Shown here in pieces: positions 25,015-32,552 of a stretch of 32,708 nucleotides of DNA. Position 1 is the stretch's first letter; every line of letters starts with the position of its first letter. The notes beneath the pieces were generated by a model that was not told where the DNA came from, made no database searches, and saw only the letters and a program-made list of their open reading frames with translations. The stretch comes from a bacterium. Lineage in GTDB: Bacteria > Bdellovibrionota_C > UBA2361 > SZUA-149 > JAEUWB01. Position numbers and translations under genes: made by a program. The stretch lies in contig JAEUWB010000037.1 in NCBI GenBank assembly GCA_016786595.1, positions 1-32,708 of the forward strand, given 5' to 3'.

Positions 25015-25803
25015 ATGTCAGAACAAAGCCACGATCATCACGGAATCCTTAGAAAATTCTTGGCCATACGTGAATTTGAGCTATTTTTCTCAGCTTTACA
25101 CGCAGCAATATCCCATCAGCGCAAGCCTAGCGTTAATCGAACGACGGTGCTTTTTGCCATTGCAATTGCCCTCTTGCCCTTATTGATCAGTCTATTAAGT
25201 AGCTATACAGAGCAATCTGGATTTCGTGATTTGCCTGCGATTGTGGTTGGCATTGCTGCCTTATTTGGCATTCTAGTTCGAGCGCGACATGGCTTTGGAG
25301 CTTTAGTCTCGATGCCGCGAAAACGCGCGATCAAATTAACTCATATTGGCTTTGCTTTGGGCTGCATCCCGGCAGTGATTGTTTTAGTTTACTTCCCAGA
25401 ATTACTGGCTGAACGGAAGGAAGCATTTGCTCAAGCTGCAACAGCTTCTCCAAAATCATACCTACAAAAGGTCATCGCGATCTCAAGCTTTATTTTGCTT
25501 GTTTCACTTTGGGCTGCTGCCACGGAAGAATTAATTTTTCGCGGCATGTTAGTTAGTACAATCCGACGTTGGGAGGGCATCAAAAACCATTTGCTGCGTG
25601 ATTGCGTTGCGGTTTTATTGAGTGCAATGCTTTTCGGAGCTGCCCACGTAGCAACTTGGGGTCTTGGCGCAGCGTTGGTTTTAACCGGAATCGGCATTGG
25701 GTTTGCACTTGGGTATATTGCCAATGGTGAAAGACTGGGGATTACGATTTTTTACCACTTTGTCTTTGATGTGCTGAGTATTTCAGTTGCTTTGCTAGCT
25801 TGA
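25015..25803 (+). CDS. CPBP-family intramembrane metalloprotease
   Basis: A 262-residue membrane protein with about six hydrophobic segments (for example 44-63, 74-90, 110-128, 153-170). The three CPBP (CAAX protease/Abi) motifs are all present: EELIFRGML at 171-179 with Glu171, Glu172 and Arg176; LFGAAHVATWG at 206-216 with His211; and ITIFYHFVFDVL at 243-254 with His248. These glutamate-type intramembrane proteases cleave within or near the bilayer; in bacteria some act in bacteriocin immunity, most are uncharacterised. The gene stands alone between the divergent kinase gene and the convergent M48 gene. Confidence 0.9.
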   Translation: MSEQSHDHHGILRKFLAIREFELFFSALHAAISHQRKPSVNRTTVLFAIAIALLPLLISLLSSYTEQSGFRDLPAIVVGIAALFGILVRARHGFGALVSMPRKRAIKLTHIGFALGCIPAVIVLVYFPELLAERKEAFAQAATASPKSYLQKVIAISSFILLVSLWAAATEELIFRGMLVSTIRRWEGIKNHLLRDCVAVLLSAMLFGAAHVATWGLGAALVLTGIGIGFALGYIANGERLGITIFYHFVFDVLSISVALLA

Positions 25804-25849
25804 GATTTAGAAAGACCCTCAAATCATTACGTATCACTAAGTCTAAGCC

Positions 25850-26638
25850 TTATTCAGGGCAAAGCTTTTTGAGATCGATCTGCAAGGGTAGCAATTGATT
25901 TGAGTTTACAGAATTTTTCTTAATTTCCTCAATTCGATCATTCGTGACGGGATGGGTGCTAAACAGTGCAAGTTCATTACTTTTAATTTCGTCGGCCATC
26001 ATTTTTTCAAAAAACTCTGTTGCGCCATTAAGCCCGCCGTAAACCTTAGCGACCAAATCAATCGAAATCTTATCAGCGGCCTGCTCCTGTGTGCGGTTAA
26101 ATTTACGAGCAATGAGCTTTTGTGGTAGCGCAAATGCAGCAAGCGCAACTGCATCAAGCCCTGCCAGTTTCAGCGCTGCCGAAGCTCCGAGAGCAAAGCC
26201 AATACCCGAGAGATGGTGCCGATGGTGGAAATGTCCATATTCGTGACCTAAAACAAAGGCTAAAGCATTTTCTGTGCTAACTAGCTTTAACAATCCGCTA
26301 GTCACGACAATTGTGTTGCCAGGAAAGGCAAAGGCGTTAGGTTGCTCTTCACAAAGTATAGATACTTTATATTTTTTGGATGCTGCTCCGATTAATTTAC
26401 CTAGTATTTTATCTGCCTCTGGTAACACCGCGTCGTGCGGAAAACTAAAACTTGAAAAAATTTTTGCCTCATATTCAGGGCCAATCGCCAATAAAAGTTT
26501 TTCCCCAATTGCACCAAAGATAAAGACCAACCCACAGGCAAAAACAATTGCAGCGGTAACGAGCGTAATAAAATTACGTAGCGGATGCTCGATATCGTAA
26601 TTTATTTTCTCAACTTCCTGCTTAGGAATGTATTTCAT
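25850..26638 (-). CDS. M48-family membrane metalloprotease
   Basis: A 262-residue protein with an N-terminal membrane segment (residues 24-50). The zinc motif HEYGH is at 132-136 in VLGHEYGHFHHRHHL, and the third ligand Glu185 sits in RTQEQAADK, the ExxxD pattern of the M48 (HtpX/Ste24/BepA-like) family. NAFAFPGNTIVVTSGLLKLV at 101-120 is the typical edge strand and helix. It should be a periplasm-facing or membrane zinc protease in envelope quality control. The ATG overlaps the stop of the UPF0145 gene by one base (TAATG), so the three genes from 27406 down to 25850 form an operon. Confidence 0.9.
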   Translation of the reverse strand: MKYIPKQEVEKINYDIEHPLRNFITLVTAAIVFACGLVFIFGAIGEKLLLAIGPEYEAKIFSSFSFPHDAVLPEADKILGKLIGAASKKYKVSILCEEQPNAFAFPGNTIVVTSGLLKLVSTENALAFVLGHEYGHFHHRHHLSGIGFALGASAALKLAGLDAVALAAFALPQKLIARKFNRTQEQAADKISIDLVAKVYGGLNGATEFFEKMMADEIKSNELALFSTHPVTNDRIEEIKKNSVNSNQLLPLQIDLKKLCPE

Positions 26639-27063
26639 TATTTAAGGGCTGTGGCGACAGCAAGAATCTCTACCCCGAGCTGATCAAGGGCTGATGACTC
26701 AAGGCGGAAATGCACGATTTCCTTAGCGCCCCAAGCGCGCGCTTGCTCTTTCATCCGGATCACAGCTTCGCGCCGGGCGCGATCCATCAGCGATTCGTAG
26801 CTATTAAGTTTTCCGCCAACCATTGTCTTTAAGCCAGCAACGAAAGTCTTAAAGTAGTCATTGGCAATTACAACCGATCCGCTGACTAATTTCGCTTCGT
26901 GATAGTCGCGATCTAAAGCTTGATCAGCGCGTAACGGGATGTAAATCAGTTGTTTTTCGCGCTCAATAATACTTTTGAAGTGTTTTTTTTCGTTTCTTGA
27001 TCCAAAGAAAAAACCAAGCAACAGTAAAACCGCAGTAACGATGAGTTGAAAGAGATCTTCCAT
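26638..27063 (-). CDS. Membrane-anchored UPF0145 (YbjQ-like) protein
   Basis: A 141-residue protein. An N-terminal membrane segment (LFQLIVTAVLLLLGFFFGS) anchors a YbjQ/DUF74 domain: AKLVSGSVVIANDYFKTFVA, GGKLNSYESLMDRARREAVI, RMKEQARAWGAKEIVHFRLE. It is a second, diverged copy of the domain in the gene just upstream. YbjQ proteins form pentameric rings and have been called heavy-metal binding, but their function is uncertain. The two UPF0145 genes are 28 bases apart and lead into the M48 protease, pointing to a shared membrane role. Confidence 0.85.
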   Translation of the reverse strand: MEDLFQLIVTAVLLLLGFFFGSRNEKKHFKSIIEREKQLIYIPLRADQALDRDYHEAKLVSGSVVIANDYFKTFVAGLKTMVGGKLNSYESLMDRARREAVIRMKEQARAWGAKEIVHFRLESSALDQLGVEILAVATALK

Positions 27064-27091
27064 GATTTACTTTACCTCCAGCAACTAAAAA

Positions 27092-27406
27092 TTATTCCAC
27101 TCGTACTGCTGTGCCATAAGCAAAAACTTCTGCTGCACCAGCTGCAACATCGCTTGTAGCAAAGCGAATTCCAATCACTGCGTTAGCTCCCTTAGCTTGA
27201 GCCTGTTGTTGCAAACGATTTAGTGCTTCATTGCGCGTTTCTTCCATCAATTCCGTATAAGCTTTAAGCTCACCGCCAAAAATATTTTTTATTCCAGAAA
27301 ACATATCTTTGCCGAAATGCTTGGAGCGGACAGTACTGCCGCTGACTATTCCATAGTGCTCAATAATGTTTCGATTAGGAATTTGATTGATTGTCGTAAG
27401 AATCAT
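27092..27406 (-). CDS. UPF0145 (YbjQ-like) protein
   Basis: The open frame begins at 27445, but the ATG at 27406 gives the standard family start (MILTTINQIPNRNIIEHYGI, then VSGSTVRSKHFGKDMF) and has a GAGG 9 bases upstream; 104 residues result, the usual length. GGELKAYTELMEETRNEALN, RLQQQAQAKGANAVIGIRF and AAEVFAYGTAVRVE complete the domain. No membrane segment. First gene of the operon with the membrane-anchored paralogue and the M48 protease. Confidence 0.9.
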   Translation of the reverse strand: MILTTINQIPNRNIIEHYGIVSGSTVRSKHFGKDMFSGIKNIFGGELKAYTELMEETRNEALNRLQQQAQAKGANAVIGIRFATSDVAAGAAEVFAYGTAVRVE

Positions 27407-27521
27407 AGACGCTTGCCTCGTTAAAGTGATGCCCCTACATAACATGGAAAAGTGGTTTGAAATACAGGAAATTTAGTGCCACTCTGCCAGCCGCAAAGGG
27501 CCGGAGCAGCACTAAGCAGAA

Positions 27522-28652
27522 TTAGCTATTTCTGCCGCGGAAAAATTTAGCAATTGACCCGACTACTTTTTCTAGCTGGGCTTGGCTTAGCTCAGGATAA
27601 ATCGGTAAAGCTAGTGTCTCTTCTGCTGCTTTTTCGCTCTCTGGGAAATCCCCTACTTGATAACCCAGATAACTAAAGCATTCTTGTAAATGCAGTGGCA
27701 CAGGATAGTAAACTTCGCAGCCTACTTGCTCGGCCTGTAAAAATTTTAGTAACGCATCCCGTTCTGGTGTGCGCACTACGAATTGATTGTAAATGTGTCG
27801 AGCATTTTTGACTTCAACTGGCAGGCTCAGAATTGATGCTAAACCAGCTTCAGAAAATAGTTGACGGTATTTTGCGGCGTTGTTTTGGCGTGCCGCGCTC
27901 CATTGATCGAGATACTTAAGCTTAACTTCGAGCACCGCCGCTTGCAGGGCATCAATGCGGAAATTCCCTCCAATCAATTGGTGAAAATATTTGGGTTGCA
28001 TTCCATGCACGCGAAGGATTTTCATTTTCTCAAAGAGCTGCTGGTCATTCGTAGTCACCATTCCAGCATCACCAAATGCGCCTAGGTTCTTGGAAGGAAA
28101 AAAACTAAAACAGCCAATCTCACCAATACTTCCGGCGCGCTTTCCCTCGCTCTCGGCACCAATCGCTTGCGCAGCATCTTCAATCACAACAAGCTTAAAA
28201 CGTCTTGCAATTTCATTGATTGCGGTTAAATCTGCACACTGTCCGTATAAGTGCACAGGCATAATCGCCTTAGTGCGAGTTGTAATTTTAGATTCAATCT
28301 GCGCCGGATCGAGATTAAACGAAACAGGATCGATATCAACAAAAACTGGCTCAGCACCAGTGCGAGCAATTGACCCGCCAGTTGCAAAAAACGTATAGGG
28401 ACTAGTGATCACCTCATCCCCAACACCAATGTCTAATGCCATCAATCCTAACAATAACGCATCTGTCCCGGATGAAACACCAAGTGCATACTTAGTGTGG
28501 CAATACTTTGCAGCGGCAGCTTCAAAGCTTTCGACATCAGGCCCGAGAATAAATTTCTGGGAATCGCAAATTCTTCTAATAACTGGCTCAATCTCTTCAC
28601 GAAGTGTTTGGTACTGGGCGACAAGATCTAGAAGTGGGACAGTAATATTCAT
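27522..28652 (-). CDS. DegT/DnrJ/EryC1 family PLP-dependent sugar aminotransferase
   Basis: About 376 residues from the ATG at 28652 (a TTG two codons earlier opens the frame). VPLLDLVAQYQTLREEI at the start, ILGPDVESFE, GVSSGTDALLLGLMAL, GDEVITSPYTFFATGGSI, PVHLYGQCADL, IEDAAQAIGA and FFPSKNLGAFGDAGMV are the family motifs; Lys188 in the last one forms the internal aldimine with PLP. These enzymes aminate nucleotide-linked 3- or 4-keto sugars for LPS O-antigen or other surface glycans. No sugar-nucleotide genes are next to it, so it may act with a cluster elsewhere. It is divergent from surf1. Confidence 0.92.
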   Translation of the reverse strand: MNITVPLLDLVAQYQTLREEIEPVIRRICDSQKFILGPDVESFEAAAAKYCHTKYALGVSSGTDALLLGLMALDIGVGDEVITSPYTFFATGGSIARTGAEPVFVDIDPVSFNLDPAQIESKITTRTKAIMPVHLYGQCADLTAINEIARRFKLVVIEDAAQAIGAESEGKRAGSIGEIGCFSFFPSKNLGAFGDAGMVTTNDQQLFEKMKILRVHGMQPKYFHQLIGGNFRIDALQAAVLEVKLKYLDQWSAARQNNAAKYRQLFSEAGLASILSLPVEVKNARHIYNQFVVRTPERDALLKFLQAEQVGCEVYYPVPLHLQECFSYLGYQVGDFPESEKAAEETLALPIYPELSQAQLEKVVGSIAKFFRGRNS

Positions 28653-28707
28653 AAACAACTTGTGTAAAAATTATCAACAAAGTTTCGGGAGCTTAGCTTA
28701 AATTGTG

Positions 28708-28713
28708 TATAAT
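28708..28713 (+). promoter_or_regulatory. Likely -10 box for the surf1 operon
   Basis: A perfect TATAAT lies 68 bases before the surf1 ATG in the gap between divergent genes. No convincing -35 is present at 16-18 bases (TCGGGA at 17), so the assignment rests on the hexamer and position only. Confidence 0.35.
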
Positions 28714-28781
28714 TGTAAAGTAACCCTGAGCATTACCCAAGTAAGTAACACTGTGTTATTTGATGAATAGAATCAACAGCG

Positions 28782-29549
28782 ATGAAGATAGATACTTTCA
28801 AATTTTCAGTGAAAATTACGTTAATCTGCACAATTCTAGCAAGCGCAATGCTTTGGGCGGCAAGCTGGCAGTGGTCGCGCTATCATGAAAAGCTGGAGCT
28901 ACTTGCTTCCTACGAAAAAAACTCGACTGAGAAACCAATTCAATTTAACCCGCAAGCCTTGGATCCAACAACAATTAATCAAATTTTAAATCGAAAAGTT
29001 TATTTAAAAGGACGCTACGATTTTTCACGGCAAGTTATTGTGACAAATCGCAAACATCGCAGTGGGCCAGGTCATTGGTTAGTTACGCCCTTTAAGATTG
29101 CTGCCACGGAGGAATATATTTTAGTCAGCCGTGGATTTATTCCCTTTGCTGATTTAACTAAAAAGAGCTGGGAGAAATATAATTTCACTGCGAACGAAGA
29201 ATTAGTTGCGGTTGTAAAAAAGACGAATAATCAGCTTTTTCTCGGACCAAAAAACCCAGCGACAGGCCCGAATCTACCCTTTCAATATAAATTCTTTTTC
29301 CCAGAGGTTGCTAAAATTTCTGCACAGTTACCCTACCCGGTAATTCAGCCAATATTTCTACAACGAGTAGGCGCGCCCGAACAGGGAGAGTTTCCTGCGC
29401 AATCGATTTCGATTGAAGTTCCACCTTCGACTCATTTCGGCTATACCATCGAGTGGTCACTGCTGGCTTTGGTGACTGTCGTCCTAGGTTTTATGCTTCA
29501 AGCTTATCCGGGACTTTTTACAAGAAAGGCATTATATTTAAGCGAATGA
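28782..29549 (+). CDS. SURF1-family cytochrome oxidase assembly protein
   Basis: A 255-residue membrane protein with one segment near each end (about 9-28 and 225-244), the SURF1 topology. WQWSRYHEKLELL, VYLKGRYDFSRQVIVTNRKH, RSGPGHWLVTPFKI, EYILVSRGFIPF, and HFGYTIEWSLLALVTVVLGF are the family's conserved blocks in order. SURF1 helps insert haem a into cytochrome c oxidase, so a haem-copper oxidase should be encoded elsewhere; no oxidase subunit is next to it here. The stop overlaps the next start by four bases. Confidence 0.92.
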   Translation: MKIDTFKFSVKITLICTILASAMLWAASWQWSRYHEKLELLASYEKNSTEKPIQFNPQALDPTTINQILNRKVYLKGRYDFSRQVIVTNRKHRSGPGHWLVTPFKIAATEEYILVSRGFIPFADLTKKSWEKYNFTANEELVAVVKKTNNQLFLGPKNPATGPNLPFQYKFFFPEVAKISAQLPYPVIQPIFLQRVGAPEQGEFPAQSISIEVPPSTHFGYTIEWSLLALVTVVLGFMLQAYPGLFTRKALYLSE

Positions 29550-31000
29550 AAATCTCACTCCATACGTTTGTCCTCTCAGCTTGCGTTACCTTCTTTGCCT
29601 GCACGGCAAAGAACCCAAAAGCAGACTCTCAACTGTTAAACCAACTTCCACAAGACTATGAACAAGCACCGAGCGATGTTCCGCGGTCTGATGTAGATTT
29701 GGTCGCCTGGTGGAAAACATTTAATGACCCGCTTTTAACGTCTTTAGTCGAGCGTGCTGTTTTACAAAACCATGATTTAAGAATCGCAATCGAGCGCGTC
29801 GAACAAGTTCTTGCAGATAAGCGCATCGCGCGGGCACATCTATTCCCGACAATCTCAATTCAAGGTGGCTATGAAAAGAGTAAGGCTTCTCGAGGGACGC
29901 TCTTTGTGGCACCACCAATTCTTGAAGACCCAGTCTCAGAATCATACTTGGCAGGACTAAATTTTGACTGGGAAATTGATCTCTTTGGCCGCGTTCGTAA
30001 TGAATTTAGAGCAGCTCGTGCGAGTGCGCAAGCTGTAGACGAAGCGCGTCGTGGTGTTCTCATCAGTTTAATCGCTGAAGTAGTGCGCACCTACGCAGAG
30101 CTACGAGCAAACCAGATTCGCCTAAACTTAGCGCGCGAGAATATTTTAGCCCTCGAAGAGTCGGTTGAAGTTATTCGCACTCGTCAGCAAGCGGGGCTTT
30201 CTTCGGAGTTAGACCTGGCACGCGCTGAAACTGAGCTTTCCACTGAAAAGTCAGTGCTGCCAACTTGGGAAGCGCAAGTTGCACAGAATATGCATCGTCT
30301 GAGTGTGCTGCTTGGTCAAATGCCAAACTCCTTGGCAAGTGAACTAATGAACCCCACAGCAATTCCACAAGGTCAGTTTGTGACTGGAACTGGAATACCT
30401 GCTGACTTATTAAAGCGTCGCCCTGATATTCGCCAGGCTGATTTTGAACTTGCTGCTCAAGTCGCTAGCGCAGGTGCGGCCAAGGCAGATTTTTTCCCAA
30501 CGATTTCTTTAACCGGCTCGCTTGGTCGCAGTAGTATTGACTATGACACGCTCAATGACAGCACCAGTCAATTTTGGTCCTTTGGCCCACAGCTACGTTG
30601 GCCAATTTTTAGTGGCGGCAAATTGTTAGCAAATATTCGTAAGCAAAATTCGAAGTTAAATCAAGCAATGCTTCAGTATGAGCAAGTTGTCATTCGTGGA
30701 CTTGAAGAAACTGAAAATACCTTAATCAATCTCAGGAAAGAGGGTGAACGGCGTGCACAACTTGAACACAGTTTTCAAACAAGTAAACACGCACTAAGTC
30801 TAGCAGAAGAGCAGTACGAGTATGGATTGATCGATTTACTTGCAGTGATTGATGCGCGTAGAAAATTTGTTACCGTGCAAGACCAACTTCAAGTCAGTAA
30901 GGCACAAGAAACGCAGCATCTAGTCATGCTCTATAAAGCTCTGGGTGGGGGTTGGGAGCAATTTGAGCAGGCGAAGGAGGCTGTTTTAAATAATCTGTGA
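29546..31000 (+). CDS. RND efflux outer-membrane lipoprotein (NodT/OprM type)
   Basis: The open frame extends back to 29453 inside surf1, but the ATG at 29546, overlapping the surf1 TGA by four bases (ATGA), gives a proper lipoprotein signal: MKISLHTFVLSACVTFFACT with Cys19. The 484-residue product shows DLVAWWKTFNDPLLTSLVER, DLRIAIERVEQVLADKRIAR, NFDWEIDLFGRVRNEFRAAR, ADLLKRRPDIRQADFELAAQ, and FFPTISLTGSLG, the TolC-like channel pattern of NodT-type efflux lipoproteins. It should be the outer-membrane exit duct for a tripartite pump; the inner-membrane and adaptor genes are not in this window. Confidence 0.93.
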   Translation: MKISLHTFVLSACVTFFACTAKNPKADSQLLNQLPQDYEQAPSDVPRSDVDLVAWWKTFNDPLLTSLVERAVLQNHDLRIAIERVEQVLADKRIARAHLFPTISIQGGYEKSKASRGTLFVAPPILEDPVSESYLAGLNFDWEIDLFGRVRNEFRAARASAQAVDEARRGVLISLIAEVVRTYAELRANQIRLNLARENILALEESVEVIRTRQQAGLSSELDLARAETELSTEKSVLPTWEAQVAQNMHRLSVLLGQMPNSLASELMNPTAIPQGQFVTGTGIPADLLKRRPDIRQADFELAAQVASAGAAKADFFPTISLTGSLGRSSIDYDTLNDSTSQFWSFGPQLRWPIFSGGKLLANIRKQNSKLNQAMLQYEQVVIRGLEETENTLINLRKEGERRAQLEHSFQTSKHALSLAEEQYEYGLIDLLAVIDARRKFVTVQDQLQVSKAQETQHLVMLYKALGGGWEQFEQAKEAVLNNL

Positions 31001-31059
31001 AAATAGAGTAGGCTTTCACCTTGGCTCCTTTCACTGATGGTTGCATAACAAAATAATCC

Positions 31060-31098
31060 TTGCATATGTGCCAAGTTTAAGCTAAAATCTTGGCACAT
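31060..31098 (+). promoter_or_regulatory. Promoter with inverted repeat overlapping the start codon of the ATPase gene
   Basis: TTGCAT (31060-31065) and TAAAAT (31083-31088), 17 bases apart, make a plausible sigma-70-type promoter. A perfect 10-bp inverted repeat, ATGTGCCAAG (31066-31075) and CTTGGCACAT (31089-31098), brackets the -10 box; its right arm ends inside the ATG at 31097. Transcription would begin close to the ATG, giving a leaderless or nearly leaderless mRNA, and a protein bound to the repeat would block the promoter. Confidence 0.5.
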
Positions 31099-32254
31099 GT
31101 ACCCTAGATTATGTAACCCTCTATTATCTAAAAGCTTTTTTCTGTTTGGAGCCAGAGGAACAGGGAAGACAAAGCTTTTACAGCAATTGTTTCAGGATCA
31201 ACAAACATTGTGGATTGATCTTCTGCAAGAAGGCGCTTTGCTAAATTTTACTCAAAATCCTAGTCAACTCAGACATCAGTTAGCGGCACAAGGACCAAAT
31301 ACAAAATGGGTTGTGATCGATGAAGTTCAACGTGTTCCAGCTTTGTTAAATGAAGTTCACTCGTTAATTGAAGACAAATCGCTTAACTTTGCCCTGACTG
31401 GTTCGAGTGCGAGAAAGCTTAGGCGCGGTCAGGCAAATTTACTTGCTGGAAGAGCGCTGGTTAATAATTTATTTCCTCTGACACAGTTAGAGCTAGGCCA
31501 TGATTTTCAGCTGGAATCAGCTTTACGCTGGGGCACACTTCCGGGAGTGATCACGGAAAAAGATGAGTCAGTCAGAGCAGAAATCCTCAAGTCCTATGTT
31601 CACGTCTATCTTAAGGAAGAAATCAGAGAGGAGCAAATCATTCGTAGTTTAGATCCATTCACTAGATTTCTAGAAGCCGCAGCCCAATCAAATGGAACAA
31701 TCGTTAACTTATCTAAATTAGGCCGTGAAGCGAATACTGACGCCAAAAGTATCGCTAGGTATTTCCAAATTTTAGAAGATACGTTACTTGGATTTTTCGT
31801 TGATCCTTACCATCGATCAATCAGAAAGCAGCAGCGCAAACAGGCAAAATTTTATCTTTTCGACTTGGGAGTCAAAAGAACCTTAGATGGCACGCTCAAG
31901 ATTCCATTATCAAAAAATACCTATGATTATGGAAAGCTCTTTGAGCAATTTATTATTTTAGAAGTCCTGCGCCTGAATTCGTATTTTCGTTCAGATTATA
32001 AGATCTACTATCTTAAGACTGACAATCAATTAGAGATTGATTTAATTTTGGAACGTAAAGGCGATGCAACTTGGGTGATTGAAATCAAGTCCGCAGAAAG
32101 ACCTGACCTGACAGAAGTCAGCAAGTTAATGCAATTAGCAAAAGATATCCCTCATGCTCGAGCAGCGATTTTTTGTCAGACAACAATACTGCAAAAGATC
32201 GATTCCGTTGAGATCTTTCCATGGCAAGAAGGCTTAGAAGCTATTTTTAAATAA
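31097..32254 (+). CDS. AAA_14/DUF4143 ATPase
   Basis: A 385-residue protein of the widespread AAA-plus-DUF4143 family. Walker A is GARGTGKT at 18-25, Walker B is WVVIDEVQRV at 71-80, and FALTGSSARKLRRG holds the sensor region. The DUF4143 half follows, with TRFLEAAAQSNGTIVNLSKL, ARYFQILEDTLLGFFV, KFYLFDLGVKR, and the restriction-endonuclease-like end YDYGKLFEQFIILEV, NQLEIDLILE, WVIEIKSAE, whose D...E-x-K arrangement looks like a PD-(D/E)XK fold. Function is not established; such genes are patchily distributed and often seem horizontally acquired. Its stop lies inside a 12-bp AT palindrome and the repeat array begins right after. Confidence 0.88.
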   Translation: MYPRLCNPLLSKSFFLFGARGTGKTKLLQQLFQDQQTLWIDLLQEGALLNFTQNPSQLRHQLAAQGPNTKWVVIDEVQRVPALLNEVHSLIEDKSLNFALTGSSARKLRRGQANLLAGRALVNNLFPLTQLELGHDFQLESALRWGTLPGVITEKDESVRAEILKSYVHVYLKEEIREEQIIRSLDPFTRFLEAAAQSNGTIVNLSKLGREANTDAKSIARYFQILEDTLLGFFVDPYHRSIRKQQRKQAKFYLFDLGVKRTLDGTLKIPLSKNTYDYGKLFEQFIILEVLRLNSYFRSDYKIYYLKTDNQLEIDLILERKGDATWVIEIKSAERPDLTEVSKLMQLAKDIPHARAAIFCQTTILQKIDSVEIFPWQEGLEAIFK

Positions 32255-32267
32255 TATTTAAAAATAG
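32241..32267. repeat. Perfect AT-rich palindrome at the ATPase stop codon
   Basis: CTATTTTTAAAT (32241-32252) and ATTTAAAAATAG (32256-32267) are exact complements around a 3-base loop, with the TAA stop codon inside. It is too A/T-rich to be a classic intrinsic terminator but could end transcription or mark an insertion boundary. Confidence 0.55.
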
Positions 32268-32313
32268 AGTCGACCTAGGAACGGAAGTGAAAACCGTAAG
32301 ATCAACTCAATCT

Positions 32314-32552
32314 TACAATGCAGGGGATTCCAGAAGGCATCCTTACACCGAGCGGCCACTGACGTGCCGCTCAGAAGATTCGCTGTCACGAGTGCTTTCA
32401 GAATGCATGATTACACCATTTCGTTGGCTGGTATTGCATTAGCAGATAGGTGTCACGAGTGCTTTCAGAAGGCATGATTACACCCTGAACCTGTGAGTCT
32501 TTACGCGCGCTTAAAGGGTGTCACGAGTGCTTTCAGAAGGCATGATTACACC
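32314..32552. CRISPR. Short CRISPR-like array: four 36-base repeats, 31-32 base spacers
   Basis: The 36-base unit begins GGTGTCACGAG and ends GCATGATTACACC. Copies at 32449-32484 and 32517-32552 are identical; 32382-32417 differs at two positions; 32314-32349 is degenerate but in phase and keeps the 3' half (CAGAAGGCAT..TTACACC). Unit ends are 68, 67 and 68 bases apart; spacers are 32350-32381, 32418-32448 and 32485-32516. The repeat can fold as GGTGT/ACACC outside and TGCTTT-CAG-AAGGCA inside. The worst copy is on the left, so if this is CRISPR the leader should be on the right and transcription leftward. Against a plain CRISPR reading, the spacers contain palindromes of their own: GAGCGGC/GCCGCTC, CTTTA/TAAAG and a G-U-containing GCTGG/TTAGC. 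No cas gene is in the window. Confidence 0.55.

Noticed and set aside
29453-29545. Upstream start for the efflux lipoprotein
   Set aside because: It lies within surf1 and would precede the lipoprotein signal with a meaningless 31-residue stretch; the ATGA overlap start gives a clean signal and lipobox.
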